Positions 27,019 to 40,016 of a DNA stretch of 64,000 bases are shown here, in pieces; positions within the stretch are counted from its first letter, which is position 1; each line of letters begins with the position of its first letter. The stretch covers positions 36,003,608-36,067,607 of the forward strand of contig NC_088300.1 of NCBI RefSeq assembly GCF_032854445.1, written 5' to 3'. The DNA is from Liolophura sinensis. Its lineage: Eukaryota; Mollusca; Polyplacophora; Chitonida; Chitonidae. The position numbers and the translations under genes were made by a program. The notes under the pieces were generated by a model. That model had not been told where the DNA came from. It ran no database searches and saw only the letters and a program-made list of their open reading frames with translations.

Positions 27019-27190
27019 AATTTATTTATTTGATTGGTGTTTTACGCTGTACTCAAGAATATTTCACTTATACGACGGCGGCCAGCATTTTGGTGGGAGG
27101 AAACCGGGCTCGGCGAAACCCACGACCATCCGCAGGTTGCTGGCAGACCTTCCCACCTACGGCCTCAAATAGAAATAGCCAAAGCCTTGT
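27019..27190 (-). mobile_element. SINE with conserved central domain, head missing
   Basis: Read on the plus strand, an A/T tail (TTTATTTATTTG) is followed by 'tgttttacgctgtactcaag', 'ttcacttatacgacggcggc' and 'ttttggtgggaggaaaccgg'. The element therefore runs on the minus strand with its 3' tail at the left. The tRNA-like head seen in the 63.6 kb copy is missing, so this is a 5'-truncated insertion. Confidence 0.8.
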
Positions 27191-28754
27191 TGGTAAGAAC
27201 TGATAACATGACAGCACTTTTGATTTTCCCAGTGTGCACGATTTGGCTTACATTTAATTTCGATATCTTGGCTATGAAACATCACAAGACTAGAAAGTTA
27301 TGCTTCCTAACCTTTACTGGGGTTATTTTATCCATGCAGATATACAGTGATGTCTTTTCTTTAATACAGAATCTACCACAAAAACCTAAAAATCAATGAA
27401 CATGTAACAGAGTATATCCCATGTGATCACCCTGAAGTCCTTAGCGACATATTCTTCACATACCGGTAGCTAATTGCAACATATAAAGACAGCAATATTA
27501 ATGTTTCCTACACTGCCATTTAAATCAATTTTTTCTGCTCTCCGTAACTGACTTCTGTAATCAGCGGTGAAAAACAGATCATAACTCTTTCAACTGACGC
27601 TACACTCCGCCTTCTCCAAAATGATTAATATTATCCATGGGGACGACTGCACTGTATGCTCACTTATGGGGTACATTCACTGAACAAATACACACAGCTC
27701 AGACCACAATTCTATACATCGCAAAAATAAGCTCTAAAATGTTATTTCCTATTTAGACTAACTAATTCTTACGACTTTTCGCACATTTGAAAGATGTTTA
27801 ATCAAGTTTATTTTGAATCTAAGGGTGGCATTATGTGTAGACTGATAAAAATTATACGTTTGCAAAGCCCTAAATTGGCCAAAACAACCAATGTAGTTTT
27901 GTCTATAAATTTATATAAAAAGTGCACATATATCACACTGAAAGTTGCTCTTTCACATGTGAAAAAGGTTAAGTAATTAGGATAAGTCAGAAATGGCTTT
28001 GTGGAATCACCCCAGAGCACTTTCAGTGAAGCGAGCCAGGGTTGTTTGTGACAGTTACTCTGGATTGCTTGACTAGAAGTGATCTACTTCCATGAACACA
28101 GCAGTGGTCATTGTGACCAGAAGAGGGTCAGTCAAGCCTGGGAGAGCCAGCTCAGAAGTAAACAACTCCAGCATGGCCAGAACAAGCCAATGGAGCATGA
28201 CCCCACCAGTAATATGCCCTCAAACCAGCTGGAGGAATGTATCAGGCTGTCCGAAACAGACTTGTACCTGGATGCAAATATTTAATTCCGAGGAGAGCAG
28301 TTTGAGAGTTAAAATGTGAAACACTTTCTACTTTCTGATGTGATGGTACAAAAGAAGCGCATTTTCCCCATAATTTCTTCAGGTTAAAGCCTGCATCCAC
28401 AACGGACATCGAAAGTTGCATACTGTATTTAAGTACATATTGATATGAGAAATTCCACAATTCAACATGCTCGTAGTTTTGTTTAATTTTTTTTTTCTGA
28501 CAATTTTCACTCTCTTATTTCATCCCACAGACTTTTCTGTACACCTACCTTAGATTACTTCATTTGTACTAGACTTAAGAACAAATTTTCTGCACAGAGG
28601 TAAAGTACTGCAATATCCCTACCAAACATTTCATTTTGTTTCGCACCTGAACTACCACTCGAATCAGAGTTCTAAACTGTGCAAACTTGTCCTATTTCAA
28701 CCAAGTCAGACAGAAAGTAGATGGGCGAATCGGGCTCAACGAATTCCTGAACTC
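27191..28754. other. Non-coding, no feature seen
   Basis: AT-rich sequence without exon-like open frames or recognisable repeats. Confidence 0.5.
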
Positions 28755-29930
28755 CAGTGTAGCCTCGCTATAAGACGCCTTGATTTAGCGCGCAGTCGGA
28801 TATAACGTGACCCACATCTTGTCCCCCAAAAAATCTGTGGTGTATTGTCATGTGAGAAAGATTTTTCACCAAGAAATATATGTAAATAACACGACACTAT
28901 TTGCTTCATTTCCTACTACTGCTGTGTGACCCATGTGTTATTTGATATTTTAAGCTTCAGCTTTTGAATATTATGTGAGCATAAGCAAAAAGAAATGAAT
29001 TCTTCTATGAATAAAGGTTGTAACTGGGTACATTTTCTCTGAAAGCAACCTTGATTCCAAATGCATGTGATGTTGTTGTTGCAGCATTACTTCCGTGTGT
29101 TTATGTGCGGATTCGTCAGCGATGCACAGCACATTTTGCCCACTGTGACAGGAATTCCTCATAAAGGAGTATTTGTCCACTTTCAATAAACAATGATAAC
29201 TCTGATCAGATTACTGAATGGCTATAAAGCGAGGTGTGAAAGTGCAGTGAGTGGGATTTGGCTTACCAGCATGCTGATGTGTGAGAGTTGAGATGAAGTC
29301 CCTCAAACCTTTTTTTTCATTCTTTTTTTTCTTCTCTTTCCTTCATTTAATACATTGATTCAGCATGATATGTACATTAAAATGGGGAACATTATTATTA
29401 TTTTTTTTTTTTCAGTAGCTATAACGCAGTCAAATAATTGGGTTGACAGTCGTCTGCAGTCTGCCATTTTAAATACGAGGCATCTACGTTTGGAGTTACA
29501 TCTGATACGAGCAAAAATGGACAAATTCGATTCCAAATGCGCTGTAGCTTTTTTTTCCATTTAAAAAAAAAGTGGTGGAAACTACGTTACGTGAACTCAG
29601 CTTGCGGAAATGCTTAACATGCATTCTGTAGATCTGCTTGGGCCTGTGATTATGTGATGCAAGGCTAGCTTCGTGGGATATAACTCGAAGGACGGTGCTG
29701 AAATGTTTGAATCCTTAGGGAAAAAAAAAAACCTTAAGTGTTTATAGTAAACTAACAATAAGAAAACATTTTACAAAACACATTTTGCATCGATAAAACT
29801 TTGTTCAACATCAAAATCATGACGTGTACAATAGACTGTAGTCTGCGAGGTTGCCTATAACACGTGAGGTTGCCTATAACGCACTCAGGAACCTGTCCCA
29901 AAAGCGGCGCGCTATAGCAAGGCTACCCTG
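28755..29930. mobile_element. Non-autonomous DNA transposon with pogo/Tigger-like ends
   Basis: The left end reads CAGTGTAGCCTCGCTATAAG. The right end, reverse-complemented from 29930, reads CAGGGTAGCCTTGCTATAGC. The two are inverted copies with few changes. A further internal piece (about 29845-29885) repeats 'gaggttgcctataac' twice. Ends of the form CAGtrtAGCCTCGCTATAA recall pogo/Tigger elements as I know them. A TA follows the right end, but the left flank is not TA, so the target duplication has decayed or the assignment is wrong. No transposase frame is present. Confidence 0.6.
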
Positions 29931-32900
29931 TACATTAACTGACAGCAGACATTTTCTTTCCCTTTCTTGTGTACACATATAGATCACTCACTACGAAGAG
30001 ACACAGATGTAGGAATGTAAATCTACCTAATATACATATGTGCAGCCAACTAAAGCTGAGAACAAAGGTTATTTGGGAATGCTAATGAGGCTTACATACA
30101 TGTGAAGTTTAATGCCAGCAGCACATTGAACCTGATCTACCTAAGGCAACCACACATGCAGAGTTTCTAAATACTCAGAAAAGCCAGTCAGTTTCTGAAG
30201 ACTTTGTGTGTTCTATACCATACACATGTTCACTTGATATGGTACAACATCCTACAAAAGGCTCTTGGTCTCAGCTATCCACCACAGAGATTAAATCTGT
30301 GTTCCACTGATGAAATTGGAGATATACCTACTGTGCTATGAATATGGAGGAGTGGAACCGAGTGTATTTACATATGCAAAACTTCGAACTCACAAAGAAA
30401 ATGTTTTTCAGTTCAGCAGGGAAAATGAATGAATTTTTAAATACGTAGGTGAGCAACTCTATGATGTCTAAACTCCTATTCACCTTTTTGATTGGCACAT
30501 TTGAAAGCATCAGGTGTTCAAGAATAATAAAAACAAATTAATTAAAACCAAAAAAAGAAAGAAAAAAATTGACTAGCTTTCAAAACATCCTTGACCAAGT
30601 ATGATGGGGAACCACTGCATCCCTGTGCATACACACTGCAATGGCTAGCATAGTTCTACAATCTACACAGCATATAATCCAGTCTATCACCAACCCACAC
30701 ACAAGCCACAGACATTGATCTTTTTATGTTTCACATATGCAATACTTTCTTTTTCCTCGCTACTGAAGCTGCTTAAATCAGCACTCTTTTTACCAACAAA
30801 ATAAAAAACAAGGTGATGATGGGTGACCTCATCTATTTTGGGGGCGACAGATCACCCTAATGTGGTCAGAGCTGGACCCTACCTTCTCCGTGTGGAGCAT
30901 GTTTTTGGGGAGATTTCTGTGGATTTGGCTTGATTGCTGGGCTCAGCGTGGAGATTATAGCCATACATATATGTGAAAGTATGTGCCTGAAGAGCTAAAT
31001 CCAGGACTGGTGATAGATGGCTTTGTGGATATTTTTGATCCCAGCTGTGTCCCTCAATCCCAATGCCATGATCCTTATGAACTCCCTGTAGCTACCTTTA
31101 TTACATGTACGATTTACAAAAAAAAGTCTATGTAAAGGTGGAAAGTGGACAGAACATACATGTATATGTAAGCAAAAAGAGCAGAAACCATGCAGAGCCC
31201 TTCTCTGGCCCGAGTATTGCATTTGGTCTGTTGACAGCATACACAAAAGAAGTCCTAGCTGAAGTGGGGAGCCTGAAGTGGGGGGGGGGGGTCTATTTTT
31301 AGAGGTGAACCACTTCAACAGATTTTCTTGCCAGCTCAGCACCAAACTGATTTACAATAGGCCTGGTCAATACCGGCCACATTGCGAGCAGAATTCCTTG
31401 GCCACCTTCTGTGGTTTCCCTGATTACCAGCAGTACATATGGCACCTCTATGCTTCTAGTACTGGTTGCAATGTGGCAATGTAGGTTATATACAAGTACC
31501 CTGACATTAATGTCAGGTGTTGATTATACAGTATTGCACACACGTCCCTCAAGGCATCTACCTACATGCCTCTAGCATCAACCAACTGTCGTTCAGGGCA
31601 ATGGAACATCTCCAACTGACCACACGTTCCAATAAGCAGAGTAATATTGTCATGTCACCACACATCATATACTGCACCACATGCAGAAGATATAAGACCT
31701 CAGAGCACCTAGCCTCAGAGCTTTTTGCTATGACCTGAACACTGAGGTTTACATGTGCATGCACGCACACATATAGATATAAACAAGGCCTAACTCAGCG
31801 AGTTTTCACAATCTACATGTATGGTGTCTGGAATTCGGGAGTTCAAGACGCTATTTCCAAAGAATATGACAATAAATATTTGCCCCATAAACTGTATTAT
31901 TCCTGAAAAGCCATCAAACACATGTTTACCAACGGAAGCTTGTACATGTGTATGTTTCAAGCTCAATACAGGCTAGTTCAAGTGCAACAAAATGGAAACC
32001 ACAAACGAGAAGAAAAAAAATCACACACCCATTCAATGAGACATATACATATATGTTACTCTGCTTAGAATTAATACTAGAATGAGTTGCGCAAAGTAAT
32101 CTACATGTACACTAATCCTGATCAGAAAATTTCAAAGAGATCTTAGGTTAGATGTGATGGTTTTGCTGGTATCAATGTCATTACCCACCGGATGACAACG
32201 TTATCTGGTAGCAAATTGAGAGAGTGCGTAATGGCTGCTCTAAATCGCAGCTACAACAATATATTGGACAGCATCTGTTGGCTAATAGCGATTTTATGAA
32301 TTAATAGCGACACCATGAAATTTTCCATGACACCATCTCCTAGGTTGTGCAAACACTAGCCCCGTTTTTAAAAGACAGACGTTATATTGCTTTTAGACTG
32401 AAAATTGTAGTTTTAACTCCATCTAAATCATGCCAATAAAGTTGTGAAACCAGACACCTTGCAGAGAGTAAAGACCTGAAGGAACAGTTCACATAGACAC
32501 CCATCAATATCAGAGCCATGGCTTTTCTCACTGCACTTGGCACTGATGAATACACCACTGGCAGCACAGCAGAAAACTCAACCTAAGATTCAATCCAGCC
32601 TCAGCCAAGGACTGTAATGTTTCCTTCATACAAAACATACAGCAAAAACAGCTTTAGAATTCCAGATATCATGGGATCATCTCAAAATGTAAATGATTCA
32701 ACAGTAAAAATAATTAATACATACGATATTCATTACAAACCTTGATGAATGATGTTAATGTTATTTTTACCGTTAGCAAATAAAAATAATACTTTCACAA
32801 GATGTTTTTGTATTCTGGGAAATTGAAAATGTCCTTGGTTACATGGACAGGGTAATGTAAAACTTTTAAAAGTTAAATTAGAAAACCAGTTGCCTTTCCC

Positions 32901-35900
32901 TTTTCCTTTTTACCACCCTGAGCCTATCAGTGATCACTGATACCTGAATGATAAATCTGATGTATTAAAGACATACAGACATCATGCATATTTGTAGCCT
33001 ATTCAGACCTATAGATGCATGTATCATACATCATCTTGCTTATGACATAAATCAGTGTCACAATATCAATCCACTGATGCATGCATACATGTACATCTTC
33101 AAGAGTACACACTACATTAACATGGGCCTACAAGTGGAATTGCCAGCATACACAGTGTACACACATATTCCACACGTTTTCCTCAAAAGTGTCCTGTCCT
33201 TTTTAAGGAGTTTCTCCTAAAAGCTTCAAATTCAAAGAAATATGTAAATGGATTTTCTATTGCCTCTTCTATTTTATTTTTCAGCTCGGCAGGTATGCTG
33301 TACTTTGACAGCAAGCCTACATGTGTATAACCACACAGTGTTAGACATGCTGCGATATAAACAGAGAAGCACTTTGTTTTACGGTAATAATCTATCCATA
33401 CTGTGGTCTAGTCATTAATCAATTCCAGGCTAGAAAAGACTGAAGGGAGCGGTCTTGAATTGATCATTATCAGGGATAACTACAGTACTCACTTCTCCAG
33501 AAAGACCACACAGTGTAAGACATTGTCCATTAAAAAGATTACAAGATATAGACACACACACACCGAATCCAGCTGCTGTGCAATAAACATTCACCAAAGC
33601 CATATTTAGCCTTGTTTTCTCCAGTTTTAAAAGAGAAATCAAAATAATATGAGCGTGGAACGGGAGTACACATAAATGGTTTGATTCTCTGTCCTTTCCA
33701 AACTGTTCAATACCAGAAAAGGGTTTTGGCAGACTACACAAAGAGAGCTTTGGTTTCTTATTCCAACTGATGAAGCAGTATTTCGCTACACTTACCCTGG
33801 CTGGCTGGGCACGCTAGGCAGGCTAGGGAGGAGAAATGGCCAGCATACATGTAATCAATATCATGGGTAAATGAGCAGTTTCTGTTAGGCTGAATCACAT
33901 CAAAAGCACAGCTGCACAAAATTCCATCTACTGTAGTCCACTAGTTTTCCCATGTGGCTCTTACTGTGATGGCAAGCCACTACTACAGCATGCAGCAGCA
34001 CCTTGACACCTTGATCTTGTTGATCACCAGGTGCAAATTAAAGGTACCAACACTATGCTAAGTGTCAAAAAAAAAAATGAAAAACATTTGTTCAAGGACC
34101 AGTCATTGTTATTTCTGAACATTACTTCTCCAGGCACAAAACATGAATGACATGGTCTTTGTACATGTGACATCTTCAACATACATGCACATACATGTAC
34201 ATTCTATCAATAAAAGATCTGCTAACAAATACAGGGTTTTTGAGAAACGACAACAAAGTGACATCCCTTTCACAGACAGTGTGATGTCATTTTACAGCAA
34301 GGTAAATCCTGGAAATTTATCACAGGCTGGTATACAATGGCAATGATATAGAAAACAACTACGTTAATGATCTGAATGTTCTCTACTGTCGCTTTCTACT
34401 GGGTTTTATAATGTCCAAAACTACTGCAACAATTTCATTTACTATACCTACTGTGATTTTATAAGATAGGTATGTAGCTCTGTTCTGTGCAAACTGTGAC
34501 CTAACTACAGAACAGAGGATATCGCTCTGTTACTGTAATTTCTTAAATTAGAAACAGTATCACTGAAGAGGACTAAATGCATATAATCTTAAGAACAACA
34601 CAACATACCTGTATAACATACATTGCTCTGCATGAATTAATATCAAAAACAACTTACATGTACATATCTTCAAATGCAGTTTTAAAAAAAAGGCAGCTAC
34701 ATTTGTAAACTTACATAACATATAAAGTGTAGCGTATGGACAAGGAAAAAAATGACTTGTAAACATAACCTCTTCATTTCATGTCTTTACCCATTTACAC
34801 AGCATATATATCACTCCTAATAAATGTACATAACCATAATAAAAAGCCATGAACTTAAATACAATATGCAGCATGCTTTATGTTGTGCTTAAAACAGTAA
34901 CTCCTGTATATTTTGGTTATCTCTTCCTAGCCACATCTACACTTAAGCTTTCTAAGCTATGGGCCCACAGCAAAGAAATCTGCTAATAAAAAGGAGTTGG
35001 AAGCCATGTGGCAATCTTTGGTTACAAGCTTTCTGCCAGATGCCAGATGTCTGTCTTAACCACAGTGGCAGGGAGAAGTGCTGAGAAAATGCCCCATGCT
35101 CTGACAGACACAGTCAGTCAGAGAACAAAAGACCAGTGACATCTAGGGGGAGGTCACTCTGGTGTCAAATAAATGTACAGGCACTGCAAAATCTGTAAAA
35201 CATGAATGGCTCTCGCATACAGTCAACTTATAAAAGGAAACAAAAAATATTTAATTTTACACATTAAAAAGACATTTTTAGGCAACCCTATTTACTGAAC
35301 AGATTAGGCATTTTTCTTGCAGATCAAAAACTGTTTCCACACTATGCTTGACAAAGGTTAATAGAGTGCTTTTGAATGGCATCAAATGGAAAGACAGCTT
35401 TTTCATCTGTTCCTGTAGATACATGTATTGGGTCACAATTCAGGGCAGGTGAATAAAATCGACAGGTAGGTTCAAAAGACTTCTCGGATGTTGCCTGAGT
35501 ATGCAGCCAGACACCAAAGTTCTGAAATCTTTAGATTCAAATTCAAATGATAGATGTACAATTCTGAGGTATAAATTACATAACTTTTTTCTTTATATGT
35601 ATGTACATATACATTTTACATTACAGTTTTGACAATTATCACACATCCAACATAAATGTACCAGTGTAAAAATGCACTGTATACAGCCACATCCACAAAG
35701 TATATGTCCCAGAGCACAACTCCAACACCGTCAGATCGTTTATTTCACGAAAAAGCAGACCCCAGAGAGATCTAAAAGGGAGATAACTGCTGTGGAATAA
35801 ACGAATGTGATCGTTTGATATTAGCACGAGATCGTTTGATATTACCTCGCAAATGTAGGATAATATTTTGTGGCCATGACATTGCATTCCTTGTACATCA

Positions 35901-38040
35901 TGTTTTGTGGAATATCATGTGACCGTCGCTCGACCAATGGAAATGGAGAATAAATTTATCAAGACGTGTTTAGTAGTTCTTTTAACTTAATACACAACAC
36001 TGTGGTACAAATAATAACCCTTATCCCCAAGTTTTTTGTCCAATTTACTGTGCGTGGGCAGTTGCAAGAATAGTTATTATGACTGATACATTACAGTACA
36101 TGCTTGTCATTTCATCCTCAAAGTCCGCTACTTGCATACATGTATATTTACAGAACAGGCATTAAATTCATGTGCACAAGGAGTGTTTCTAATTAGCACC
36201 ATCCCTGTACATGTTTATTGATTTGGCAACCTTGAGCACATTAGAATATGTACCACCGCACATACATGTACAAATGCACCATCTTGGCAGCATAGTGGAG
36301 AAAAACAGACCACAGTGCTGTGCTATATTTAATACACATTTATCAGTATATAAGCCTACATGTAGATGCAAATATTACTAATACATAAAATCTTTCACCC
36401 AAGAGAGCATTACATCTAACAATCAAGTCAATCATGATTCCGTATATTGGGGCAAAAACAACTGATACGTACAGGCATGTTTTCAGGCTTGTGAAACCCG
36501 AGATCACCACTTTGCACTTTCAAATCTCCATGTACTTGAAGATACACTATGTCGAAATCCAGCAGACCTACTTGTACAGATATGCTGTCTGGGGAAATCA
36601 AATAAATGTACTTCACAAGCTTAAACGGCCCATTACACAATCGAAAAAAATGAAGCTCTGCATGAGAAGTGTACTTGGTTTACAACTGCAGTTTCGCAGG
36701 AGGCCAGGTAATAACAAGGCTTGTGTACAGGGAAGTCTTGGGGAGTATTGAATAACGACCTGAATATAACTGAATAACTGTACACGCATGTTAGCTTCAT
36801 ATACTTGACAGCAAACTAGAGAGGACCCACAGTGTATAAACTAGCATAGTTGCCTCATACATGTACATGTTCCTTTCTTTTATGTTACTTTAGGGTCGCT
36901 GTCAACAAAGTTCACCTCAGTGCATTTAAGTATGAATTTTAATGATTTCACCAATGCTTAGAATGCTTAAATGTTCCAACACAGCTAGGTATCCTAAACA
37001 CTTACATAGATGTAAGCGTTCATCTTGATGACCACATACATGGTTAACAGTGGCCTTAATCCAGCAGACAATACACCTGCAAGGTAGGAGTGACAAATTG
37101 CCACTAGAGAATAACAATTTAAATGCGGCATTCAATGCATTCATACTCAAGGCTGAGTGATATTTGTAACTCCACTGAAGTCTACCTTTGACCACATGCT
37201 GAACTGCAAGACTGTCTTTGTTATATTTTCTACCCTTTTTTTTTTTTTTGAAGCTTATGAATTTTGATAAATATCTGAATTGTTCATGGACATTATATCC
37301 AGATGGTGAACAACACGTATAAGAGAGTACACGCAGTTAGTTCTACTAAGCTTCCCTAAGCAGCATTAAACTTCTCAATACTGTAACTCTTATACTTATG
37401 TGTGCAACACAACCATATTTAAGTGTGATGCCACTCTTAATATGACACTGGAGGACGAAATATCAAGCATACATGTGATGCACATAAAACATCAAGGTGT
37501 GGTCTTTCATTTAAGGCATCATATACTAGTATATTAACCTTGGACTGTGAAGTACAAATGCGTGCACATAAATTGACACACTGGGTCTGTACACGTACCT
37601 GGGGACCTCAGCTACTATAGTAGCTTGTAGATAAACCATACCTGACCTATTTGGATATCGACTGTATGTAGGATTCATGTAGTTGGTGCTACCATGAGGC
37701 AAGCTACAAGATAAGGTAAACTCCATGCAGGATGGGTGGCTACACAGTAAAAGCTACCTTCCAGTTGAGTATTGATTGCATGAATTAGGGCATGGGGATG
37801 CCAGCCTGGAAGCAGGCCTCCTTAAGAATGCATCCACTGCACATAAAGCACAGTGGAGAAAGAAAACCTTTTAATAATCAGACACATTATAAGAGGTTTG
37901 CGATATTTTAAGGGCACTTACATCCGGCAGTATGTGAAACGGTCTAGTTGGGCTAATATCGCCACCAAACATACGCATTTATTGCATGACTAGGCTTGAA
38001 AGGTACATATACAGTTTCGGTATGTGTGTATACGTTGGGA
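29931..38040. other. Long non-coding stretch
   Basis: No supported exons. There is a G10 run at 31280, scattered TACATGTA palindromes, and a short tandem duplication of 'gatcgtttgatatta' at 35809 and 35830 (period 21 bp), near a motif 'agggagataact'. Confidence 0.5.
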
Positions 38041-38285
38041 GTTCAACGTCGTTCTTAACAATTTTTCAGTCATACGACGAAGAGGAGTAATCAGGTGTGC
38101 ATACATATACTGTGTCTTCTTGTGGCAGGGTGAGTTCATGCTGCCACTGAAGTATCATGTTGAAGACATCAGACATGACACTCACGAACCAGTCACATTA
38201 CACGGACACGGGGTCAACCAGTTATATTTCCTTGCTCTAACTTCTCATTGCTGAGCACCAATCAAGACAATAAGCAATACCATTT
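38041..38285 (-). mobile_element. tRNA-type SINE body and tail (minus strand)
   Basis: Read on the minus strand it contains 'tggtgctcagcaatgagaag', a middle with 'tgatacttcagtggcagcat', and a 3' end with 'tcgtatgactgaaaaattgt' plus 'taagaacgacgtt'. The first two blocks match the copy at 43204-43490, and the tail matches the copies at 44393-44676 and 56390-56566. The tRNA-like head is absent or unrecognisable. Confidence 0.75.
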
Positions 38286-39954
38286 TCATAGGCTTTGATC
38301 CTGGATCTCGCCAGTTTCTGCATGTGAAAATTTACATATTTAAGCTTTCAAAGCCAGACTTCAATACTGTAATACTGACTCATGGATTGATAGATTAACG
38401 TTTTGTGCCATACTCATGAATTGTTCACCATTCTGCAACAACCTGAAAACATGCAATTGACTATCAGGACATTTACGTGAACCACTGACCACTGGCAATG
38501 AACTATAAAACTTTCTCACATATTATAACCTCCCTAGTACGCTCCAATTTGGAAAGAGTACACCATACCAGTTGAAGGTATTCACAAATGATCTTTATGT
38601 AAACCTTTTGCCCTTCCTGCACAGATAGCCAACTGTTTTAAATGTCACTAAGGCCTTAAGAAGAGTGGAGAGGCTGAATCTCAAGATCCTATATCCAAGG
38701 CTAGGACTGAACTCACGTGTCTTGGTGTCAGAAAGACAAGCCGCAATACACCTCCAAGCACTTAAATATCAGCACAAAACTAATCCACAGAATCAAAAAC
38801 CAAAAAAAAAAAAAGGATCAATAATGTGATAGAGCAAAATTAAATGTCCAACATAAAACCTCTCAGTCAGATACAAATTAAGCAAACATAAGTTAATTTT
38901 TAATGCCAGATCTGTCACCAGTCCATGCCATTTGTTTGTGTCTTTAACTCATTCTTTAACAGGATAAATCAAATTGGATATCAATGAACATATATCACAA
39001 ACACGGGATTTGCTGACAGCATTTCCTAAAACAGCAACACAAAATGCACACACTACTGTTATTACATTATCACTGTCAGGTCAAAAATTTGCATTCCGGA
39101 AATGTGGCATATATATAGAAATAAGAAGTTCTTCACAGCCAGATACATGGATCTTACTGTATTGTCATTCTAAGCAGCTGTCTGAACATCCTGTAGTCAG
39201 ATAATCTTACACAGATAATAAAATGTTTTAACCACGTGTAGAAACTTGGAGACTTTGAACCTTGAGTACATGTATGGTAAATTTCCGGCTGTTTTTTTTT
39301 TTAACATTTCCAGTCATAATGGGGCCAGCTATTATAGACAAGCTAATAACAGGTTTAGAAAACTGAAGCTGAAAGTCACTCAATAAACTTTTACACATTT
39401 CCCATACATGTAATTATTTTTTCTCCTTTCCTTGTGCTTCCCCAAACATATATACATGTACTTCAATACAGTTTAACATTTGAAACAACCTTGCATGAAG
39501 ACATATCCACATAGCTGGAGGTCAAAGTTTGACCTCCAATAACCTTTGAACTAACCCACTGAAGATGAAGCGCTACAGCTACATAATGACCTTTGACCCT
39601 AAACATGCACATGCTTGCTGAGTGGCAACAGCTGCTATATAACAATCCAGGAGCTGCAGGTACAGTAAATTTCCATAACATTCCAGCTTGGGATGGTCTA
39701 GACCCTAATGAATTTCACACCCTACAGCAGTCACAGCATACTTTATCTACAATCTATGTTAAACAGGGCACTGTTTTCAGATTGGACTCACTTTGCAGAC
39801 TTCCTTTCATTCTCAGTAATGTATAATTAATTAGTCAGAGCTATTCATTGAAAACGAAAGAACTATTCCCGACTTCTGACACGAAAACTGATAAGGCCTT
39901 CCGATATATTATACAATTAATTCGATGATAGTGACTATAAATCAACATGCTGGC

Positions 39955-40016
39955 AACCATCCTATAAGTGAAATATTCTTGAGTACAGCATAAAACATCA
40001 ATCAAATAAATAAATC
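39955..40016 (+). mobile_element. 3' end fragment of the conserved-domain SINE
   Basis: 'aagtgaaatattcttgagta', then 'cagcataaaacatcaatc' and an AAATAAATAAAT tail. This is the 3' end of the family seen in full at 63600-63835, here on the plus strand. Confidence 0.75.

Noticed and set aside
26979-27399. Open frames containing 'GVLRCTQEYFTYTTAASILVG'-type peptides
   Set aside because: The peptide is a translation of the SINE core. The same words appear at 56.6 and 63.6 kb wherever that SINE lies.
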